From NCBI GenBank assembly GCA_034008185.1, contig CM067083.1, positions 118,504,837-118,568,836 of the forward strand: a stretch of DNA of 64,000 bases, in the 5' to 3' direction. This DNA is from Gorsachius magnificus. Taxonomy: Eukaryota; Chordata; Aves; Pelecaniformes; Ardeidae. The position numbers were made by a program, and so were the translations under genes. The notes under the pieces are model-generated. The model was given only the letters and a program-made list of their open reading frames with translations, was not told where the DNA came from and made no database searches. Positions 57,783-64,000 of the stretch are shown here, piece after piece. Within the stretch, counting starts at the first letter, position 1, and each line of letters begins with the position of its first letter.

Positions 57783-58125
57783 CATTTAGCCTAAAAAGAA
57801 AAGACTAGGAAGAGAGTATGTTAGTAGTTTTCAGACACATAAAGGGCTGTGTGCAGAGATGGGAAGGTCTGCTTATTTTTAACTGTCTTGCTGGAAAGGA
57901 TAAGAACATAAATTGTAGCAAAGGAAATTTGAGTTCTGTACTCAAAAAAATATTGCAGTGGTGAAAAGAGGGAAGTTCTGGAAGAGTCCAAATGCTAATC
58001 ATGGGGTCTACATCATCGGGGGTCTTTAAAAGAAAGCTAGATTGGATCCTGCTAGGGGACCAGAAGGGTAGACTAGGTGACCCTGCAAAGTAATTTTGAG
58101 CCCTATTATTTTGTGACACTCAACT
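57783..58125 (+). mobile_element. Old CR1 LINE 3' end, plus strand
   Basis: This is a decayed CR1 ORF2 end: AAAAAGAAAAGACTAGGAAGAGAG and TTTTCAGACACATAAAGGGCTG match the antiquated LEKRRLR..FQYLKG stretch. At 58010-58080, TTTAAAAGAAAGCTAGATTGGATCC and AGACTAGGTGACCCTG match the 3' UTR (usual form 'ggactagatgacct'). GAGCCCTATTATTTTGTGA gives a worn 3' end. It begins immediately after an L2-like tail and is followed at once by a MIR, forming a stack of old repeats. Confidence 0.78.
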
Positions 58126-58240
58126 TTATTTTGCAGCTGCCTCAGGTTGATCCAGTGACTTGCCTAGAACCACGTAGTGTGTTGTTCTAAGAACCAGGAT
58201 TTGCTGTGCTTCTCCTCTGACTCTTTGCCAGTAGAACTCT
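58126..58240 (-). repeat. MIR-like SINE, minus strand
   Basis: The plus strand reads CTGCCTCAGGTTGATCCAGTGACTTGCC, then AACCACGTAGTG, GAACCAGGATTTGCTGTGCT and CTCCTCTGACTCTTTGCCA. This is the reverse of MIR ('ctgaggctcagagaggttaagtgacttgcccaaggtcacacagct..gagccgggattcgaacccaggtctcctgactcc'). Good order and spacing over 110 bases. Confidence 0.7.
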
Positions 58241-60405
58241 CCTTGGGCTTCTCTTCAGCAGTGCCGGAAGCTAATGCTGCTTTTTCATTTTGGGATATTT
58301 TTTCCTGAAGCACAGAATTCTACGTTGAAACATGAGTTTTCCAACTGTGAAGGCGTTTTTTTGTTTTCACATAGAACCTGAGGCAGGACGGGAGAAGGTG
58401 TTTGGTCTTTGGCGACGCTACCCACATATGATTTTTGGCTGTGTACGCAGAGCGTGGAGTGGAAAGCCTTACTTTTCAGCTGGCTTCACTCTACAGCACA
58501 GGACTCCCAGCCAGATTTCTCAGGACAATTTAAATCAGCTCAGGCTCTGGCTTGCTCTCTCTTGTGCAAACGGGAAGATATGAGCATGTGCGCTGGGGGA
58601 TCTTACTCCTTACCAAAACTTCTTGAGTTAGGTGTTAATGAATGGTGATGAAAGGGCACTGCTCAGAGCACAGGGGCTGCACCTGTGCTGGGAAATAAAA
58701 CGTGCCAAAGCCTCTCTGGTCTTGGGGGCGAGTGGCACAGCAGGACTTGCACCTAGCCAGATGTTTTTCCTTCAAAACAGGGCATGTATCCCAATTGCCT
58801 GAAGGCAATGATCCAGGCTATGGCCAGCCATGACTGAGAAGAGCTCTAGTTGACATGGGCCAAGCTTCTGTTGAGGACTATGTGAACATTTAAAGAGTAC
58901 AAATGATCATTTGCTAGTGCTTGGACCAATGCCCTGGGCTGCCTTAGTTTGCAAGGAGTGTAGCTCGTGGACCTACAGCAGCAGTGCCAGCAGACCAGGG
59001 AGCTCAGTGCTGGGAGGACAATGCAGCTGAGCTCTGTAGGATGCTCTGGAGTTCCTCCTGGGGGATCTGCACGTCACCCAGGTGAAGCCTGTATTGACAC
59101 AGCAATTCGTGACTCACACTAGGAGTCTGGTGTTCAAGCCTTCTTCTAAACTCATGACTAAAGCTCCCTGCAGTGCACCCGGGGTTTTGAGCAGATACCC
59201 AGCTACTCATTTAGGAGTACCCAGACAGGCTGGGTGCCAGCTCTAACCCCATCTCCCCTGTGCTGTGTTTGCTCGGAGAGCTGGCAGTGCTTGTGGTGTG
59301 AGCCCCAGGCACCCTTAAGGCCTGGTGGCTGGGCTGAACATGCCCATGTGCTTAATGTACTGTGCTTCTTGGGAAACATTTTGGTTGGGTTCATTTTTGA
59401 GGAGAAACAGATGGTAATTGTCAGCTATGGACCAAGGCTGTTTGAAGACTTCAAAAGGAAATGTTTTCTCCTTGACAAAGGATTGTTTTCATTCAATCAG
59501 ATTTAATGGCAATGCTTGTATGGCACTGTAATATTTGAATCTAATATGCAAATTAAATTTACTTTGTTTTTTTATGGTCGCTGGGTCATATCCTCTGCTA
59601 TATTCTTCAATTCTGTTGCAGACAGACACATAGGACCGGCCTCTGAACAGTTTATTGCCTTCAGCATTTGGCTTACAAGTGGGGGCTGATGAGGGTGGTG
59701 GAGCTGACAGCCCTGTAGCCTGGGGTGGATGTGCTGTGGTTATCTGCAGAAATGATGCAGGCTTGGCCATGTAAGCTTCCTGCACACGTCACCTGCCTGC
59801 CATGAGCTTGTTTTGGAAGGACCACCTCTGGATACAAGAGTCATGCTGTTCCAGGGTAGAGGTATCATTCGTTATGTCTTTGGCATTTAAACTGTGACAG
59901 CCAACAGGTCTTCCCGTTAGCATTGTTTGTAACTATGACTTTTCCTACTGACTACTGGAACAAGGGTAGCACATTCTTTTCACATAATTCATCATCTTTT
60001 GCCTTTTCTGCATAATTTTTTACTGACATCTGTGCAGTGCTTGAATCCCAATTTGTCGATGCCTGTTCTATGGCCAGCTGACTGGCTTTGTCCACTCAGG
60101 GAAAAGAGCAATTCCTGTGTCCAAGCATTCCTCCCAAGAGACCAGGTCATGGTTCTAGCTCATGCTGGCCCGGCAGTCAGAAACTTCAGCTAACTCCGTT
60201 CAAATTCCACACCGGTTACTTCCACACTATGAATGCAGAAGGGCAGAACTGTTTTGAATTTTCTCTATATTTGTAAAAAGAAAATGATCCTTAATCAAAT
60301 GATTATAAGTGCTTTGTTTGATTAAGCCCCTCATTTACCAGCAACATTTTTGCAGCTCTTTACTGCTGTTAGTTACGAGAGACTTCCATTAATAATTATT
60401 TCTAG

Positions 60406-60456
60406 GAGGAGTTTGTGCTCTTCAGAGTTGGAGCCTGACCTGGGAGCACAGCCCTG
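60406..60456 (+). other. Candidate exon, 51 bp, unproven
   Basis: A T-rich acceptor (TAATAATTATTTCTAG|G) is followed by 51 bp and a good donor (CCTG|GTAAGTTT). Two frames are open; one is the frame that would continue from the candidate exon at 54532-54580 (one base carried over). No peptide is recognised. The pyrimidine tract is short. Confidence 0.15.
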
Positions 60457-61138
60457 GTAAGTTTGTCACCCCGGGAAGGGAAATACCTGTGTTTAGGTTG
60501 GCTGGAAGGTTTATGTCAAGAAAGCTGGAGTGTTTGTAAATCTCTGGCTGTTTTGGAAGTGGGGAGAAGCAGTCTGTCCCGCCTGTGGGTGATGGGCTTG
60601 CCAGAGCTGTGTCTCTGGCTCCACGTGCTCAACACGGATGTGGTTATTTCTCTAGGACTATTTCTTCTGTTGGCTTTCCTGATAGTGCAATCAGGGTCTT
60701 CCTTGCTGGAAAACCCCTGATAAATACCATAGAAGAACAAGAAAATAAATAAATGCAAAACATGCCTGTAAGAGATGTTCTTCTTTAAACAGCTGGAGGT
60801 TTTGGTCTGAGGGAGCTCCATCAGAAACTGGACTTTTGTTTTTAGTCAGTCAAATTGAGAGGGAAAAGGAGTTTTAATATCAGACTATACCATCAAATTT
60901 TTGCAAAAATGCAATCATGATTAATTGTGTACAAATGGGACTCTAAAGTCTTGCCTGGATGGGAATGGATGGGGGATGAGAGTTTCCGCATAGGAAGTTA
61001 TCTTTTATCTCTGCAGTTGGTTCTAGCACAGCCATGACTGGCAAAAAGCACCGATGGGAAACAGTCTTTGGATGGCTCATTAAATCAAATGATTGATACA
61101 AGCATGGTTTAAGAATAAGTTCTGCTGTAATTTTACAG

Positions 61139-61192
61139 ACTGTTTGTAATGATATTTAAGAGAAATCTTAGGAACCCAAGAACATAGGGGAG
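61139..61192 (+). other. Candidate non-coding exon, 54 bp, unproven
   Basis: A good acceptor (TTCTGCTGTAATTTTACAG|A) and a good donor (GGGAG|GTAAGC) enclose 54 bp with stops in all frames. If real, it is an untranslated or lncRNA exon, and it would end an open frame brought in from upstream segments. Confidence 0.12.
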
Positions 61193-61824
61193 GTAAGCTG
61201 TGCATCTGTCATCTATTTTAGCTCTCTGTCATTTGCATCATTTAATTGAAATATGGAAAGATTAAAAGTCAAAGATTTCCCTTTGACATAAAAAGGAGCA
61301 ACGTTTATGGCTTGAATTTGGCCCAGGAGACTATTTTATCCCATCATCTCTCCCTTAAACCCAGCTGGTCTCTTTGATGGATGAGGTGCCCAGTATAATA
61401 TCCATTTACAATCACATGAGCCTGCTGGACTCTCTAAAATGACCTTTTTGTTCTTTGTGTTTAAGGGGAAAGGAGGAGCTTTAGGGAAAAATATGGTAAT
61501 ACGTTTCCTTCCTATTTCTGGGCAGTAGCAGCTCTACGCTGCATTAATAAAGTAGTTTGATAAAAGCGCTCAGCCTGGGCCAGCTGAGTTCGGTCTCTTT
61601 TCATTCTTGGTGGAGGCTGCGTGCAGGTCGCCATGTAGCTCCAACAAGTCGAGGGGATGTGTGCTGCTCCACAAGGGCAGATGGTGTGGCTCAGATGGTC
61701 CATGGGAGGCAGGTACTTCTGCATAAACCAGGTTTTTTGTTACAGGCATGGCTGGAACACACATGCAGGGACAGTTCAGGAGAGGCCAGGCGAATTTTTT
61801 CAGCCAACTTCTTTCCCCGTGCAG

Positions 61825-61892
61825 CATTTCAGCATTCAGTCTTTCTAAACGGCTGTCCATTCGTATAATACATAGCTGATAACATCCCTGAG
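61825..61892 (+). other. Candidate non-coding exon, 68 bp, unproven
   Basis: An acceptor (ACTTCTTTCCCCGTGCAG|C) and a near-perfect donor (CTGAG|GTGAGTAT) enclose 68 bp with stops in all three frames. It lies on the same strand and within 700 bp of the previous segment, which could mean a lncRNA. It could equally be chance. Confidence 0.13.
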
Positions 61893-64000
61893 GTGAGTAT
61901 GTGTCATGGCCCTGTGTCTGGGTACCATCCCACAGGGCTACCCCAGCTTCCTTTGCTGTGGACAGGCAGCGGATCCAGCTCTTTTCTTGGCCTGACACAT
62001 CTCCAGGTCATTGGGTCCCACATCTGTTGTGCTGCTACTGACCTGTGATTTCATGTCCCAGATGCTTTGAGCCCTGAGGAGCAGTGCTGACCTCCCAAGC
62101 TAGGACAGCTGTTTTGCCTTCTGCGTTTGACCTCTGGACTTGACTGAGTGTGTCTGTACTGATGAACGAAATAGTGCCAAAGCCCAGGAGCTCCTGACAC
62201 TGGAACTCGGGGGACCGTCCTGCTAAATTGCAGAAACAGTATTTGGTGTTGCATGGTCCTGACATGGCTTATAAATTAGCATGGGCCGCATGCTATTCCC
62301 AGCAGGCATTTTGGATGGAGCCACTCTGTTTTGAATGCTAAGAGAGTTGAATGGCATGGAGGTTGTCAGGCTGTACCAGGTGAGTGGTGCATTTGATTTC
62401 CTTGCATCACAGCAACCACAGTTTACTTTTTGCAGGATGTAAGGGTGGAGGCTAATGCGCCTTGTGTCTTTGTAACAGTTCCAGAGATCAGATGACCTTT
62501 AATCTATCACAAAATCTTCATGGGTCTAAACAGAACACTGGAAGGACCACACACATTTCCCTTCCTGCATTTCCTCACCACTTCAGGCACCCTTTGTGTG
62601 AAGGTCAGGTCTGCTGCTGAGGCTAGGGTCATCCCTTGTACGTGTGGCTTCCTTTCCAGATCATGGCCTCCCTCTTCCTCTACGGCCAGGTGCTTGTTGC
62701 CTGCAGATAGCTGTGGATATTGCCTCTTTAGTCTCTGACCTTTCAGAAGAGGGTAAACAAAACAAAACATCCTCAAATGACATCAGGCCCCTGCTGGGGA
62801 AGAGGAACCCTTTCTGCCTCTGAAGATGATCAGCAGAAATACAAAATCTGAGGGTAGGCATCGCCTTCGTGCGCAGCAAGCCATCACCAAGCACTTCATT
62901 GCCCGCTTGGCCTGCAGGAAGCAGGCAGGCTGGGTCTCAGCCTCTGAGGCCAGGAAGAGCCATTCTGACCGTTCGTCTCACCTCTCTCAGTCCCATGACA
63001 GTAGATTTACAGGGTGGCACGAGCTGCGTGAGGTCGGGGGCAAGACCCTGCTTTGCAGCCTGCTGTGATTCCGCTTGAAAGAGCCTGGGAAGCTGCTTAT
63101 GGGTGATATATCATAGTTACCATTCACGTGTTTCATTAGATGCCTGAGTTTGAATAATGCTGTAGCCACTTCACTCCTTTTATCAGCTAGCTATATGGAG
63201 ACTAGACTGATGGTGGGGTTTGATTTCCAGCTCTGTGAAACTTGGCTGCAAATCTGTACTTAGGTGCCTCCAAAGCGTGTATTGCTCTTGGGAAATTGCG
63301 CAGGCAGCTCTTTGCACCGACTGTTGTACAAGCACAAAGGTGGCATTTCTTCTGCATACTGCCTTTTAATTAGAGTGTGCCTCTTTCACAACCTGCCTTA
63401 CTTTGAACTCTATTTGTCACAGACTTTCCATTACCTGGGACATAATTGGAAGTGAATTGTTTGCTCAAGGGTGAAGAAAATAGCTTTCATGCAAGGCTTT
63501 TTTTTAAAAGACAGATTTTCCAGATAGGTTCTTTATTTCTCACAGAGAGAAGTCTGAAGCAACACAAAGATGGAAAGCCCTGACCAAGCAGAGTAGTGGG
63601 CCAGTTCTCAACCATAATTTTAACAGGATGGTGGAGTTGTCAACAGGGTGGCAATGTAACAGGTTTCTGCACCGGACTTGCTGAAGTTCCTGCTGAACTG
63701 GGAGAAAGTTGGGAAGGAGGTTTACCTGAGAGTAAATGAGAGATTAATGTCCTACCTTATTCCACTAAACAGCTAATGCTTTAATCTCTGTTCAGTTATT
63801 TGTTTATACTCCTACCGTGCCTAGGAGTCATGGGCATGAGTCGCAGCCCTCTCCTGCCAGGCTGAGGTCAGTTTTAATACTTTAATATCTGATATATCTC
63901 CTATCAGCAGTCTGCATCTGGCAGTCAACAAGTTAACAACCGTTTTTCTCCTCTAACTGTTATGATCCCATGCAGTTATTAGAGTTAAGGTAATTAAGGT

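Larger units (their letters stand above)
58241..64000. other. Unique right flank with splice-like segments
   Basis: No gene family or transposable element is recognised. Three plus-strand segments with acceptor and donor signals (60406-60456, 61139-61192, 61825-61892) are listed separately. The remaining open frames are short and of chance type. Confidence 0.5.

Noticed and set aside
1..64000. tRNA, rRNA, CRISPR, bacterial or phage features
   Set aside because: None seen; there are no regular spaced direct repeats, no intact cloverleaf candidates and no prokaryotic gene organisation.

Overview
The window looks like nuclear DNA of a bird, most likely a neoavian (non-galliform) species. Every clearly recognisable mobile element is of an avian kind: several CR1 LINE copies with the typical ATTCTATG-type 3' end, and one solo retroviral LTR that resembles, from memory, the TguLTR5-type LTRs of Neoaves. 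Very old relics shared by amniotes (MIR-like SINEs, an L2-like tail, CR1s of the turtle/crocodile type) lie in the background. There are no bacterial operons, no ribosome binding sites, and no ORF that reads as a conserved host protein. I read it as intergenic or intronic sequence with at most thin, exon-sized coding content.

Layout. 1-4.7 kb is unique sequence, GC-rich near 2.8-3.5 kb. 4.75-6.70 kb is a 5'-truncated CR1 whose reverse transcriptase frame is open for almost its whole length and broken by one late stop. Two younger-looking CR1 tails on the minus strand lie at 11.43-11.87 and 14.60-14.94 kb, and an old RT scrap at 13.7 kb. 14.9-22.5 kb is long, AT-leaning unique sequence. An old CR1 follows at 22.5-23.3 kb. 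The only convincing CpG island lies at about 24.56-25.11 kb, flanked by poly(C)/poly(G) runs. 25-48 kb is mostly unique, with MIR relics and small inverted repeats. Old minus-strand CR1s lie at 48.35-49.33 and 55.79-56.56 kb. A CR1 at 51.35-52.78 kb is split by a 543 bp solo LTR with a perfect 5 bp target duplication. Old LINE/SINE relics cluster at 57.66-58.24 kb, and the window ends in unique sequence.

Possible genes. Splice-site reading gives two speculative transcripts. On the minus strand, a short first coding exon at 46.2 kb and three further exon-like segments (45.8, 40.0 and 35.1 kb) have good splice signals and compatible reading phases. On the plus strand, splice-flanked segments cluster at 54.5-61.9 kb, and the CpG island could be their promoter. 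Such chains can arise by chance and neither is recognised as a known gene. They are reported as hypotheses with low confidence.
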